From Rhodanobacteraceae bacterium (GTDB lineage: Bacteria; Pseudomonadota; Gammaproteobacteria; Xanthomonadales; Rhodanobacteraceae), in assembly GCA_030167125.1 (NCBI GenBank), contig CP126531.1, positions 1,922,001 to 1,986,000 of the forward strand: a DNA stretch of 64,000 nucleotides. The letters run 5' to 3'. A program made the translations under genes and the position numbers. Below are positions 9,344-18,328 of this stretch, in pieces. Position 1 is the first letter of the stretch. Every line of letters starts with the position of its first letter. The notes under the pieces were generated by a model that was given only the letters and a program-made list of their open reading frames with translations, was not told the DNA's origin and did no database searches.

Positions 9344-9785
9344 AGTTGGCGTCTCGTACGCCGCGCCACGCAGGAGCGTTCCGACGTCGACGAGTTTCCG
9401 GCGCTGGGTGGAAGCCGCCTTGCAAGGCGCGCGTCACCGCAAACCCGCCGAACTTTCCATCCGCATCGTCGGCGCGCGCGAAGGCCGCGCGCTGAACCTG
9501 CGATATCGCGGCAAGGATTACGCCACCAACGTGTTGTCGTTTCCGGTCGAACTGCCGCGCGGCGTCGCTTCGCCGCTGCTGGGCGACCTGGTGATCTGCG
9601 CACCGGTGTTGGCGCGCGAAGCCCGCGAACAACGCAAGGCGCCGCGCGATCATTACGCGCACCTGACGGTCCACGGCGTCCTGCACCTGCTCGGGTTCGA
9701 CCACCAAAACGAGCGCGATGCCGTGCGGATGGAAACGCTGGAGACGCGAATCCTCGCCAAGCTCGGCATCGCCGATCCGTACTGA
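9324..9785 (+). CDS. ybeY: Endoribonuclease YbeY (rRNA maturation / quality control)
   Basis: A 153-residue zinc-dependent endoribonuclease involved in 16S rRNA 3'-end maturation and 70S quality control. The metal-binding motif HGVLHLLGFDH has H117, H121 and H127, and ATNVLSFP (67-74) is the second conserved block. The start overlaps the end of phoH/ybeZ by 20 nt, indicating coupled translation, and corC follows, the canonical neighbourhood. Confidence 0.95.
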   Translation: MAMPRLEVGVSYAAPRRSVPTSTSFRRWVEAALQGARHRKPAELSIRIVGAREGRALNLRYRGKDYATNVLSFPVELPRGVASPLLGDLVICAPVLAREAREQRKAPRDHYAHLTVHGVLHLLGFDHQNERDAVRMETLETRILAKLGIADPY

Positions 9786-9869
9786 CCCGACGCCATGCGC
9801 ACTTCTGCGCCCGAACCGCATATCCGCTAAAATGGAAGGTCCGCCCCTTCGGGGACGTGTTCCAGAACC

Positions 9870-10715
9870 ATGTCCGCAGAACCCCCAAGTACCACTGGCC
9901 CCGCCCACCGCTCGCTGTGGGATCGTTTGGGCCACATGCTTTCAGGCGAACCCCGCAACCCCGCGGAACTGCTCGCGGAGTTGCGCGAGGCGCAGGGCAA
10001 CGGGCTGCTCACCAGCGAAACCTTCGCGATGATCGAAGGCTCGATCCGCGTCACCGAAATGGTGGTCGGCGACGTGATGGTGCCGCGCGCGCAGATGGTC
10101 ACGATCGACATCGACGACGACCTGCCGACGATCCTCGAAACGGTGATCGAATCCGGCCACTCGCGCTTTCCGGTGCACGGCGAGGACAAGGACGAAGTGC
10201 TCGGCATCCTGCTGGCCAAAGACCTGCTGCGCCGCGGCCACGACGGCGCGCTGGATGTGCGCGCGCTGCTGCGCCGCGCGGTGATGATCCCGGAATCGAT
10301 GCGCCTCAACGTGCTGCTCGCCGAGTTCCGCCGCTCGCGCAACCACATGGCGGTGGTGGTGGACGAATACGGCGGCGTCGCGGGCCTCGTCACCATCGAG
10401 GACGTGCTGGAAGAAATCGTCGGCGAGATCGACGACGAGCACGACGATGCCGTGCCGCCGAAACTGATCGTCGCGCAGGCCGACGGAAGCTGGCTGGTCG
10501 ATGCACTCACGCCGATCGAGGACTTCAACGCCGAGTTCGGCACCGCGTTTTCCGACGAGGAATACGATACCGTCGGCGGCCTCGTCACCGCCGAGATCGG
10601 CCACCTGCCCGACCCCGGCGAAACCGCGAGCATGGGCGATTACGCGTTCGACGTGACCCGCGCTGACGATCGGCGCGTGCTGCAGTTCCGCGTCCGCAAA
10701 ACTGCCGCGGAATAA
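9870..10715 (+). CDS. corC: CorC-type CBS protein (YbeX, Mg2+/Co2+ efflux)
   Basis: A 281-residue soluble protein with a CBS pair (EMVVGDVMVPRAQMVT near residue 70, MAVVVDEYGGVAGLVTIED near 165) and a C-terminal CorC_HlyC domain. No DUF21 membrane region is present, unlike the relative at 1531. YbeX/CorC is linked to magnesium homeostasis and ribosome metabolism. It follows ybeY by 84 nt. In enterobacteria the next gene is lnt; here a DUF4105/Lnb-like gene follows. Confidence 0.92.
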   Translation: MSAEPPSTTGPAHRSLWDRLGHMLSGEPRNPAELLAELREAQGNGLLTSETFAMIEGSIRVTEMVVGDVMVPRAQMVTIDIDDDLPTILETVIESGHSRFPVHGEDKDEVLGILLAKDLLRRGHDGALDVRALLRRAVMIPESMRLNVLLAEFRRSRNHMAVVVDEYGGVAGLVTIEDVLEEIVGEIDDEHDDAVPPKLIVAQADGSWLVDALTPIEDFNAEFGTAFSDEEYDTVGGLVTAEIGHLPDPGETASMGDYAFDVTRADDRRVLQFRVRKTAAE

Positions 10716-10725
10716 CCCGCCACCA

Positions 10726-10852
10726 GCGGCAAAAAGCACATCCCCCTCGGTCCCCTTCCCTTGGAAGGGGGAAGACAAGCGGCTTTGTCTTTGACACCCC
10801 CTTCGGCACGAAGGGGGTCGCCGCGCAGCGGCGGGGGATGCCGTCACCCGGC
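10726..10852. repeat. Two-module hairpin repeat after corC
   Basis: Module 1 runs GCAAAAAGC, ATCCCCCTC, CCTT-AAGGGGG (about 10728-10772); module 2 runs ACACCCCCTT-AAGGGGG then TCGCCGCGCAGCGGCGGGG (about 10793-10838). The same two modules occur at 515-634 in the opposite order. The element starts about 11 nt after the corC stop and ends about 45 nt before the next gene. Confidence 0.8.
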
Positions 10853-10895
10853 GCGCATCTATCATGTGGCGTCCTCGCCACCCGCACGCTTCGCC

Positions 10896-12155
10896 ATGCG
10901 CGACTCACCTCATCCGAAACCTGCGCGCGCATCGACGATCCTCGTCTTCCTGCTGTGCGTGCTGCTGGCGCCACTCGCCCGGGCCGGCGTGGTGGACGCG
11001 CCCGGCGCCAACCTGCGCGTCGACCTCTACACCTACGGTCCCGGCGCGGTGTACTGGGAACGCTTCGGCCACGACGCGCTGGTGATTACCGACACCGCGA
11101 GCGGCGAGGCGTATGCCTTCAACTACGGCCTGTTCGATTTCGACCAGAAGGATTTCTACCTCAACTTCGCGCGCGGCATCATGATCTATCGCGCCGCCGC
11201 GTGGCCGGCCGCGGACGACATCCAGGAATATTCCGGCGAAGGCCGCTCGATCACCGACCAGCATTTGAATCTCACGCCTGCGCAGCGCGCGGCGTTGCGC
11301 GATTACCTGGTCTGGAACGTGCAGCCCGAACACTCGCGCTACCGCTACCGCTACTTCGCAGACAATTGCACCACGCGCGTGCGCGATGCATTGAACAACG
11401 TGTTGGGCGGCACATTGGAGACGCAGCTCACCAGCCCCGCTGCGCACGGCGAAACCTACCGCAGCGAAACCGATCGCCTGATGTCGGGCCAGCCGTGGCT
11501 GATGTATCTGCTCGACCTTGGCCTCGGCCCTTACGCCGACCAGCCGCTGACGCGCTGGACCGGCGCATTCATTCCGGCACGGCTGATGGACGAATTGCGC
11601 GGCGTGCGCGGCACCGATGGCGCGCCGCTCGTGCAATCGGAAACCGTGCTGTCGCCGCAACGCCTGCCCTCGCCGCCCGCGCGCGCCCCCGACATGCGCT
11701 GGCCGCTGCTGATCGCGGGGCTGGTCCTCGGCGTCGCGTTTTTCGCCGCGGCGTGGCTGCGCGACCAGTACGACATCGAGCGCTGGTGGTTTGCGATCGC
11801 GGGCACGCTGTACGCGCTGCTGGCGGGCATCGCAGGCGCGCTGATGCTGGTGTTGTGGTTCGGCACGGCGCACCGCGCCGCGTGGGCCAACGAGAACCTG
11901 TGGCTGTTCAATCCGCTCGCGTGGCTTGCGATTCCGGCGCTGCTGCGCGTGCGCAGGCCGGGCGCCTCGACCACCCGTCTCGGCATCGCGATTGCTGCGT
12001 TGATGACGTTGTCGTCGGCGTTCGCACTCGCCTCCAAGCCCACCCCGTGGTTTTCGCAAGCCAACCTGCCGTGGATCCTGTTCGCGCTGCCCGCATGGCT
12101 CGGCCTGCTGTGCGGACTGTGGCTGATGCGCGCGCCGCGCACGCTTCGCGCATAA
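10896..12155 (+). CDS. DUF4105 / Lnb N-terminal-domain protein with C-terminal membrane helices
   Basis: A 419-residue protein. A signal segment (about 14-30) is followed by a periplasmic DUF4105 domain (about 35-215) with the conserved ERFGHDAL (H59) and FADNCTTRVRD (C158), a Cys/His pair suggesting a papain-like NlpC/P60-type thiol active site. The last 180 residues form about five membrane helices, including NENLWLFNPLAWL. From memory, this family domain has been renamed after a Bacteroides lipoprotein N-acyltransferase (Lnb). The gene occupies the place of lnt in the miaB-ybeZ-ybeY-ybeX-lnt order, and lgt is 1 kb away, so a role in lipoprotein acylation is a reasonable inference, not shown. 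Confidence 0.75.
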   Translation: MRDSPHPKPARASTILVFLLCVLLAPLARAGVVDAPGANLRVDLYTYGPGAVYWERFGHDALVITDTASGEAYAFNYGLFDFDQKDFYLNFARGIMIYRAAAWPAADDIQEYSGEGRSITDQHLNLTPAQRAALRDYLVWNVQPEHSRYRYRYFADNCTTRVRDALNNVLGGTLETQLTSPAAHGETYRSETDRLMSGQPWLMYLLDLGLGPYADQPLTRWTGAFIPARLMDELRGVRGTDGAPLVQSETVLSPQRLPSPPARAPDMRWPLLIAGLVLGVAFFAAAWLRDQYDIERWWFAIAGTLYALLAGIAGALMLVLWFGTAHRAAWANENLWLFNPLAWLAIPALLRVRRPGASTTRLGIAIAALMTLSSAFALASKPTPWFSQANLPWILFALPAWLGLLCGLWLMRAPRTLRA

Positions 12156-12162
12156 TCGGCGC

Positions 12163-13155
12163 ATGGACACGCCCGACACGAAATCGATGGTCGCCAATTG
12201 CGCCGCCTATGGCGCGGACGGCCGGAAAATCCGTGACATCACGCTGGACGAGATCAGCGATTTCCTCGAGCGTCCGGACGGCTTCGTCTGGGTGGGGCTG
12301 GTCGAACCGGACGAGGCATTGCTCGAAAAACTGCAGGGCGAATTCGGGCTGCACGAACTCGCGGTGGAGGACGCGCACACCGCGCACCAGCGGCCCAAGA
12401 TCGAATCCTATGGCGACTCGTTGTTCATCGTGGCGCAAACCGCGCAGATGACGGAGGGCAACATCGCGTTCGGCGAAACCCACATCTTCCTCGGCAAGCA
12501 CTACCTGTTGTCGGTGCGCCACGGCGCCTCGCGCAGCTATGCCCCCGCGCGCCGCACCTGCGAGCAGACGCCGGAACACCTCGCCTTCGGGCCGAGCTAC
12601 GCGCTGTATTCGATCCTCGATTACATCGTCGACAACTACCTGCCGATCGTGCAGGACTTCAAGGAAGAACTGCAGGATCTCGAACACGATGTCTTCAGCG
12701 ACGCCGCCAACCGCGACGTCACCCGCCGCCTGTACGGCATGCAGCGCGAGCTGCTGACATTGAAACTCGCGGCCACGCCGTTGCAGGACATCCTGGGCCA
12801 GTTGGTGCGCCTGCATCCCGAGGTGATCCGCGACGAGGTGCGTCCGTATTTCCGCGACGTGCAGGACCACGTCACGCGCGTCAGCGACGCGATCAATTCG
12901 ATGCGCGAGATGCTGGGCGCGGCGATGAACGTGAACCTGTCGCTGATCACGGTGCGCCAGAACGAAGTGGTGAAGCGGCTCGCAGGTTGGGCCGCGCTGC
13001 TGGCGGCGCCGACGCTGCTGGCGAGCTGGTACGGCATGAACTTCCACGACATGCCTGAACTCGCCAAACCGTACGCCTACCCGATCATCATCGGCATCAC
13101 CATCGTGGTGTGCATCACCCTCTACGTGGTGCTCAGGCGGGCGAAGTGGCTTTGA
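12163..13155 (+). CDS. corA: Magnesium/cobalt transporter CorA
   Basis: A 330-residue CorA channel. The large cytoplasmic N-terminal domain is followed by two C-terminal helices, the first ending in the selectivity signature YGMNF (near residue 292) before the MPEL loop. It starts 7 nt after the Lnb-like gene, so the two are probably cotranscribed. Its last 23 nt overlap the 3' end of the convergent lgt gene. A single GMN motif and full length suggest a functional protein. Confidence 0.95.
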   Translation: MDTPDTKSMVANCAAYGADGRKIRDITLDEISDFLERPDGFVWVGLVEPDEALLEKLQGEFGLHELAVEDAHTAHQRPKIESYGDSLFIVAQTAQMTEGNIAFGETHIFLGKHYLLSVRHGASRSYAPARRTCEQTPEHLAFGPSYALYSILDYIVDNYLPIVQDFKEELQDLEHDVFSDAANRDVTRRLYGMQRELLTLKLAATPLQDILGQLVRLHPEVIRDEVRPYFRDVQDHVTRVSDAINSMREMLGAAMNVNLSLITVRQNEVVKRLAGWAALLAAPTLLASWYGMNFHDMPELAKPYAYPIIIGITIVVCITLYVVLRRAKWL

Positions 13156-14080
13156 CTTCGACCGGTTGCGGTTGCACCACCGGTGCGCGGCGCGACATCC
13201 ACAGCAGCAGCAAGCCGACGATGACCAGCGGCACCGATTGCACCTGGCCCATCGTCAGCCAGCCGGTGTGCAGCAGGTAGCCGAGTTGCGGGTCGGGCAG
13301 GCGCACGAACTCGACCGCGAAACGGAACACGCCGTACATCAATGCAAAAAGCCCTGACACCGCGTAGCGATGCCGCGGCTTGATCGAGAACAGCCACAGC
13401 ACCGTGAACATCACCACGCCTTCCAGCAGGAACTCGTACAACTCGCTCGGCTGGCGCGGCAGATGCCCGCCCAACTGCTGGTAGGTCGCCTGCCAGAGCG
13501 GATGCGCCGGGAACTGCAGCTTGCTGCCCTCGATCATGCCGCCGAAAACATACGCATGGTCCTCGGCGCTCGCGTGCGGAAAGATCATCGCCCACGGCAG
13601 GTGGCTGGGCTTGCCCCACAGCTCGCCGTTGATGAAGTTGCCGAGGCGGCCGAGTCCGAGTCCGATCGGCACCAGCGGCGCGACGAAATCCACCACGTCG
13701 AAGTAGTGCGTGATCGTCGCGCGATGACGCCACCACCACCACAGGCTCGCCACCAGCACGCCCAGCAGGCCGCCGTGGAACGACATGCCGCCATCCCACA
13801 CGCGGAAGATCTGCGTCGGGTCGGTCCAGATCCAGTTGATGGGCTGGTAGGTCAGCATGTACCAGATGCGGCCGCCCACGATGATGCCCAGCATCACGTA
13901 GAACGCCAAGTCGAGGAACGAATCGCGATCCACCGCCAGCCGGCCCTTGTTGCGGCGATAGCTGCCCAGCGCCAGCCCGCCGATGAAGCCGCCGAGGTAC
14001 ATCAAGCCATACCAGCGCACGCCGAACGAGAACACGTGGAAGGCGATGGGATCGATGTCGACGATGAAGGGATGCGCCAT
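13133..14080 (-). CDS. lgt: Prolipoprotein diacylglyceryl transferase Lgt
   Basis: A 315-residue inner-membrane enzyme that transfers diacylglycerol from phosphatidylglycerol to the lipobox cysteine, the first step of lipoprotein maturation. The HGG motif (GGMSFHGGLLG) and the Lgt signature GRLGNFINGELWG with its conserved Arg and Asn are visible, with about seven membrane helices. The C terminus overlaps corA tail-to-tail. Lipoprotein substrates in this window include the META-domain protein at 54968. Confidence 0.95.
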   Translation of the reverse strand: MAHPFIVDIDPIAFHVFSFGVRWYGLMYLGGFIGGLALGSYRRNKGRLAVDRDSFLDLAFYVMLGIIVGGRIWYMLTYQPINWIWTDPTQIFRVWDGGMSFHGGLLGVLVASLWWWWRHRATITHYFDVVDFVAPLVPIGLGLGRLGNFINGELWGKPSHLPWAMIFPHASAEDHAYVFGGMIEGSKLQFPAHPLWQATYQQLGGHLPRQPSELYEFLLEGVVMFTVLWLFSIKPRHRYAVSGLFALMYGVFRFAVEFVRLPDPQLGYLLHTGWLTMGQVQSVPLVIVGLLLLWMSRRAPVVQPQPVEVKATSPA

Positions 14081-14176
14081 GGACCGGCCCGATGCAAACG
14101 GTGACCGGGCATTCTAGCGTGCGATCAACGCGCCACGTGGCGCTTGCCGGCGCGACGCATCTGCGAAAATGCGCCG

Positions 14177-14692
14177 ATGAGCAACCGCGACGCTTTCATC
14201 CTGCCCGATGTGCTGGCGCCCGGCTTGCGCGTGGTGTTCTGCGGCACCGCGCCCGGCACGCGCTCCGCACGCGAGGGCGCGTACTACGCGCATCCGGGCA
14301 ATCATTTCTGGCGCGCGCTGTTCGTGATTGGCCTGACGCCGCAGCTGCTGGCACCTGCCGAGTTCCGCGACGTGCTGCAGTTCAGCATCGGGCTCACGGA
14401 CGTGGCCAAGCATCATTTCGGATCGGACGCCGAATTGCCGCGCACGGCGTTCGACGCAGCGGCATTGCAGCGCAAGCTTGTGCGCTACCGTCCGCGCATC
14501 GTCGCCTTCACCAGCAAGAACGCCGCGCGTGCGGGGCTCGCGTTGGGTTCGCGCAATCCCGATTACGGCGAGCAAACCATCGCAATCGCGCAGACGCGCG
14601 TGTTCGTGCTGCCATCACCATCGGGACAGGCGCGCCGGTTCTGGAATGTCGAGCCGTGGCATGCATTGGCAGCCGTCGTTCGGAACATGTAG
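14177..14692 (+). CDS. mug: G/U mismatch-specific DNA glycosylase Mug
   Basis: A 171-residue uracil-DNA-glycosylase superfamily protein of the Mug/TDG type, removing uracil or ethenocytosine from mismatches. The active-site loop VFCGTAPGTRSA and the late motif LPSPSG are characteristic. The ATG at 14177 (MSNRDAF) is preferred to an in-frame ATG 11 codons upstream because family similarity begins here. The TAG stop (14690-14692) is the first three bases of a REP-like palindrome. Confidence 0.88.
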   Translation: MSNRDAFILPDVLAPGLRVVFCGTAPGTRSAREGAYYAHPGNHFWRALFVIGLTPQLLAPAEFRDVLQFSIGLTDVAKHHFGSDAELPRTAFDAAALQRKLVRYRPRIVAFTSKNAARAGLALGSRNPDYGEQTIAIAQTRVFVLPSPSGQARRFWNVEPWHALAAVVRNM

Positions 14693-14731
14693 GAGCACGC
14701 CTGCGCGCGATCGTCCTGCAAGCGGCTCCTA
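14690..14731. repeat. 42-bp REP-like palindrome forming both stop codons of mug and DAHP synthase
   Basis: Begins TAGGAGC and ends GCTCCTA, with a GC-rich imperfect interior (CGCCTGCGCGCG, CCTGCAAGCG). The first TAG is the mug stop; the last CTA is the complement of the DAHP synthase TAG. The whole intergenic space is therefore the repeat itself. It is related to TAGGAGCCTGCTTGCAGG at the end of rplY (63645-63668). Confidence 0.85.
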
Positions 14732-16126
14732 CACGGTCGCCGCCGCGCCCGACTTGCGCACGATCAGCATCGCCAGTTCCAGCGACTGCTCGTAATTGAG
14801 CCGCGGATCGACCGACGATTTGTAGGCACGGCCGAGATCGGCTTCCGACAGGTTGCGCGCGCCGCCGAGGCATTCGGTGACGTCCTCGCCGGTCAATTCC
14901 AGGTGCACGCCGCCGAGCCGCGAATTTTCCGCAGCGTGGATGTCGAACGCTTGCTCCAGCTCGCTGCGGATGTTCGCGAAACGGCGCGTCTTGACGCCGG
15001 TGCCGAGCTTCTCGGTGTTGCCGTGCATCGGATCGCACACCCACAACACGCGCCGGCCGGTGGCCTTCACCGCGTTGATGAGGCGCGGCAGGTGCTGGCC
15101 GATGCCGCCCGCGCCCATGCGATGGATCAGCGTGAGGCGGCCAGGCTCGTCGTCGGGATTGAGGATGTCGATCAAGGCCTTCAACTGATCGTCGTGCATC
15201 GCCGGACTCACCTTGACCGCGACGGGATTGCGGATGCCGCGGCACATCTCCACGTGCGCGCCGTCGAGCGCGGCGGTGCGCATGCCGATCCACGGGAAAT
15301 GCGCGGAAAGGTTGAACCAGCCCCACTGGCGCGGCACCTGCCGCGTCATGGCCTGTTCGTAAGGCAGCAGCAGCGCCTCGTGCGAGGTGTAGAAATCCGC
15401 GCGCTGAAAACTCGCGATCGGTTCGCCGGCAAGCGTCTCCATGAAACGCACCGCGTTGGAAATGCCGTCCACCATCTTCCGGTAGTCGGCGGCCAGCGGC
15501 GAATGATCGACCCAGGCGAGGTTCCAGTATTCGGGGTGGTGCAGGTCGGCGAAACCACCGTCGATCAGCGCGCGCACGAAGTTCATGGTCATCGCCGAAC
15601 GCGCGTGGCCTTCCAGCATGCGGGCGGGATCGGCGCGACGGGCTTCGGGCGTGAATTCGGGGCCGTTGACCAGGTCGCCGCGATAGGCCGGCAGCGTCAC
15701 GCCGTCGATGGTCTCGGTGTCGGCCGAACGCGGCTTGGCGTACTGGCCGGCGAAGCGGCCCACGCGCAGCACCGGCATGCGCAAGCCGTGCACCAGCACC
15801 AGGCTCATCTGCAACAACACCTTCAGGCGATTGGCGATCACCTCGTTGTTGCAGTCCGCGAAGGTCTCGGCGCAATCGCCACCCTGCAGCAGGAAACGCT
15901 TGCCGTCCTGCGCGTCAGCCAGGTGTTGCTTCAGCGCCAGGATTTCCCACGACGTGACCAGCGGCGGCAACTTGGCCAGCCGCGCGAGCGCAGCGTCCAG
16001 TTCGACCGGATCGTCGTAGCGCGGCATCTGCTCCGCGGGATGCGATTGCCAACTGTCGGGCTTCCACGGCCGCGCTTCGCGGACGGGGCGCAGCGGCGCG
16101 CGCGACGGTGAATCCGAAATGGCCAT
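14729..16126 (-). CDS. Class II 3-deoxy-7-phosphoheptulonate (DAHP) synthase
   Basis: A 465-residue class II (plant-like) DAHP synthase, condensing phosphoenolpyruvate and erythrose-4-phosphate in the first step of aromatic amino acid synthesis. The motifs GGDCAETF, GRFAGQYAKPRS, HRMGAGG and the CDPMHGNTE segment are the metal- and substrate-binding blocks of this class. The N terminus WKPDSW is typical. The TAG stop is formed by the REP palindrome shared with mug. dsbB lies immediately upstream (1-nt gap), suggesting cotranscription. Confidence 0.95.
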   Translation of the reverse strand: MAISDSPSRAPLRPVREARPWKPDSWQSHPAEQMPRYDDPVELDAALARLAKLPPLVTSWEILALKQHLADAQDGKRFLLQGGDCAETFADCNNEVIANRLKVLLQMSLVLVHGLRMPVLRVGRFAGQYAKPRSADTETIDGVTLPAYRGDLVNGPEFTPEARRADPARMLEGHARSAMTMNFVRALIDGGFADLHHPEYWNLAWVDHSPLAADYRKMVDGISNAVRFMETLAGEPIASFQRADFYTSHEALLLPYEQAMTRQVPRQWGWFNLSAHFPWIGMRTAALDGAHVEMCRGIRNPVAVKVSPAMHDDQLKALIDILNPDDEPGRLTLIHRMGAGGIGQHLPRLINAVKATGRRVLWVCDPMHGNTEKLGTGVKTRRFANIRSELEQAFDIHAAENSRLGGVHLELTGEDVTECLGGARNLSEADLGRAYKSSVDPRLNYEQSLELAMLIVRKSGAAATV

Positions 16127-16127
16127 C

Positions 16128-16679
16128 TCAATTCCTCATCGCGCGCAACGCGGGTGCGCGGGCCAGCCTGCCGGCGCGTGGGCGCGGCAGCAGCGCCCAG
16201 ATGCCCAGCACGACGTACCAGATCAGCGTCCAGCCGGCCATCGACAGGCCGAGGAACTTCCACGTCACCTGCGCGCAGTCGCCGGAGCCGCGCAGCATCG
16301 TGGTGATGAACTGGCTGAGCGGAATGTAGTGGCCTTTCAGTTGCGCCAGCAGCATGTCGACGCCTGCGCCGCACGCCGGAACCTGATCGGCCGGCAGCGA
16401 TTGCAACCACAGTTGCCGCGCCGCCATCGCGATGCCGAACGCGGCGCCGATCAACACCAGCACGACGTACGCCCAGCGCCCGCCGCCGCGCGGCGCATGC
16501 AAGCCGCCGACCAGGAACCACAAGCCCATCCAGATGAACGCCACGCGCTGCAGGATGCACAGGTTGCACGGCATCAGGTGCAGTTGCTGTTCGGCGTAGA
16601 GCGCATAACCCAGCATGGCCACGCAGATCACGAAGCCGAGCAGGAAGGCGGTGCGGAAGGACCAGCGCAGGGGGTTCAT
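16128..16679 (-). CDS. dsbB: Disulfide bond formation protein DsbB
   Basis: A 183-residue inner-membrane protein that reoxidises periplasmic DsbA and passes electrons to quinone. Four membrane helices are visible. The first periplasmic loop has the CNLC pair (C38, C41), and the second loop carries C103 and C135, the full catalytic set. The ATG at 16679 opens on the first helix; an upstream in-frame ATG at 16748 adds 23 unlikely residues that run into the rplQ terminator. Confidence 0.93.
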   Translation of the reverse strand: MNPLRWSFRTAFLLGFVICVAMLGYALYAEQQLHLMPCNLCILQRVAFIWMGLWFLVGGLHAPRGGGRWAYVVLVLIGAAFGIAMAARQLWLQSLPADQVPACGAGVDMLLAQLKGHYIPLSQFITTMLRGSGDCAQVTWKFLGLSMAGWTLIWYVVLGIWALLPRPRAGRLARAPALRAMRN

Positions 16680-16746
16680 GGGTGGATTGCAGACGGATGG
16701 ACGTCCAACAGTAGCGTTTTCGCGGCGGCCTGTCATGCACTGCAAC

Positions 16747-16773
16747 AAAAAACCCGGCCGGAGCCGGGTTTTT
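16747..16773 (-). terminator. Rho-independent terminator after rplQ
   Basis: On the minus strand AACCCGGC, loop TCCG, GCCGGGTT then a run of six T. It lies 19 nt past the rplQ stop and closes the whole ribosomal/RNA polymerase cluster. It is the only classical terminator found between 16.8 and 47.9 kb on this strand. Confidence 0.9.
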
Positions 16774-16792
16774 CATCGAAGCGTGCAGCGGA

Positions 16793-17176
16793 TCAATCCT
16801 CGGCGGCCGGTTGCGCCTGCGGACGATCGACCAGTTCCACGTAGGCCATCGGCGCGTTGTCGCCGTCGCGGAAACCGCACTTGATGATGCGCAGGTAGCC
16901 GCCCTTGCGCTCGCGGTAGCGGGGCCCAAGTTCGACGAACAGCTTGCCGACGGCCTGCTTGTCGCGCAGGCGCGCGAAGGCGAGGCGGCGGTTGGCGACG
17001 CCGTCGACCTTCGCCAGCGTAATCAGCGGCTCGGCGACGCGGCGCAGGTCCTTGGCCTTTGGCACGGTGGTGCGGATCAGTTCGTGCTTGATCAGCGACG
17101 CGGCCATGTTCTTGAACATGGCTTCGCGGTGGGAACTGGTCCGGTTGAGTTTGCGTCCGGATTTGAGGTGGCGCAT
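16793..17176 (-). CDS. rplQ: 50S ribosomal protein L17
   Basis: 127 residues, opening [17 protein letters not shown], the invariant L17 N terminus, and carrying [13 protein letters not shown]. It sits at the subunit interface near the exit tunnel. It is the last gene of the alpha operon, 91 nt after rpoA, with an intrinsic terminator directly behind it. The Ala/Pro/Gln-rich tail (PQAQPAAED) is a minor variable extension. Confidence 0.97.
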   Translation of the reverse strand: MRHLKSGRKLNRTSSHREAMFKNMAASLIKHELIRTTVPKAKDLRRVAEPLITLAKVDGVANRRLAFARLRDKQAVGKLFVELGPRYRERKGGYLRIIKCGFRDGDNAPMAYVELVDRPQAQPAAED

Positions 17177-17267
17177 GGTGGTGACTCTCTCTGCTTTATC
17201 GTTATGAAAATCCGGCTCGTAGGTCCGGATTTCCGCGGAATCCCGCTATTGGTTAAAGTGAATCAGA

Positions 17268-18266
17268 TCAGCCGAGTTGCATGCCCGACGAAATCCCCGC
17301 CGGCGGCCAGTTCTCGAGCTTGGTGCCGAGCGCAAGGCCCTTGGCGCCGAGCACGTCCTTGATTTCGGTGAGCGACTTCTTGCCGAGGTTCGGCGTCTTC
17401 AGCAGCTCGACTTCGGTCTTCTGCACGAGGTCGCCGATGTAGTAGATGCTCTCGGCCTTGAGGCAGTTGGCCGAACGCACGGTGAGTTCCAGGTCGTCGA
17501 TCGGGCGCAGCAGCAGCGGCGAGATGCCGCTCTTGTCCTTCTCGGACTCGGTGGCTTCGCGACTCTTGAAATCGCCGAACACGGACAGCTGGTCGTGCAG
17601 CGTTTCCGCGGCCTGGCGCACGGCGTCATCGACCGCGACGGTGCCGTTGGTCTCGACGTCGAGGATCAGCTTGTCGAGGTTGGTGCGCTGCTCGACGCGC
17701 GCGGCGTCGACCGAATACGCCACGCGGCGCACCGGGCAGAACGACGCGTCGATCTGCAGGCGGCCGATCGCGCGGGTTTCCTCGTCGGGATTGGTGCGGC
17801 TGACGGCCGGCTGGTAGCCGATGCCGCGGCGCGCCTTGAGGCGCATGTTCAGAGCCACGTCCTTGGTCAGGTGGCAGATCACGTGCTCGGGGTTGACGAT
17901 CTCCACCGTGTGGTCGGTGGTGATGTCGCCGGCCGTGACCACGCCCTTGCCCTTCCGGGACAGGCTGAGGTTGGCTTCGTCGGTGCCGTTGAGGCGGATC
18001 GCGACGCCCTTCAAGTTCAACAAAACCTCGATCACGTCTTCCTGCAGGCCTTCCAGCGTGGTGTACTCGTGCAGCACGCCGTCGATCTCGGCTTCGACGA
18101 TCGCCGCGCCGGCAATGGAGGACAACAGCACGCGGCGCAGCGCGTTGCCGAGCGTGTGGCCGTAACCGCGCTCCAGCGGCTCGACGACGACGCGGGCGTG
18201 ATTGGGGCCAACCGGTTCGACCTTGAGGCCGCGCGGACGCAGGACGTGAGTGGAAGAGACTGCCAT
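17268..18266 (-). CDS. rpoA: DNA-directed RNA polymerase subunit alpha
   Basis: 332 residues. The N-terminal domain (about 1-235) has the dimerisation and assembly motifs [12 protein letters not shown] and HEYTTLEG. After a flexible linker, the C-terminal domain (about 250-320) has the UP-element/activator-binding helix-hairpin-helix residues ([27 protein letters not shown]). The gene is preceded by a 139-bp spacer with two strong hairpins and followed by rplQ. Confidence 0.98.
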   Translation of the reverse strand: MAVSSTHVLRPRGLKVEPVGPNHARVVVEPLERGYGHTLGNALRRVLLSSIAGAAIVEAEIDGVLHEYTTLEGLQEDVIEVLLNLKGVAIRLNGTDEANLSLSRKGKGVVTAGDITTDHTVEIVNPEHVICHLTKDVALNMRLKARRGIGYQPAVSRTNPDEETRAIGRLQIDASFCPVRRVAYSVDAARVEQRTNLDKLILDVETNGTVAVDDAVRQAAETLHDQLSVFGDFKSREATESEKDKSGISPLLLRPIDDLELTVRSANCLKAESIYYIGDLVQKTEVELLKTPNLGKKSLTEIKDVLGAKGLALGTKLENWPPAGISSGMQLG

Positions 18267-18328
18267 GGGCTACACTCCGGAATATCACTGTTGGAGCCGC
18301 ACAGGATTGGGGCTCCGATGGTTCTTCG

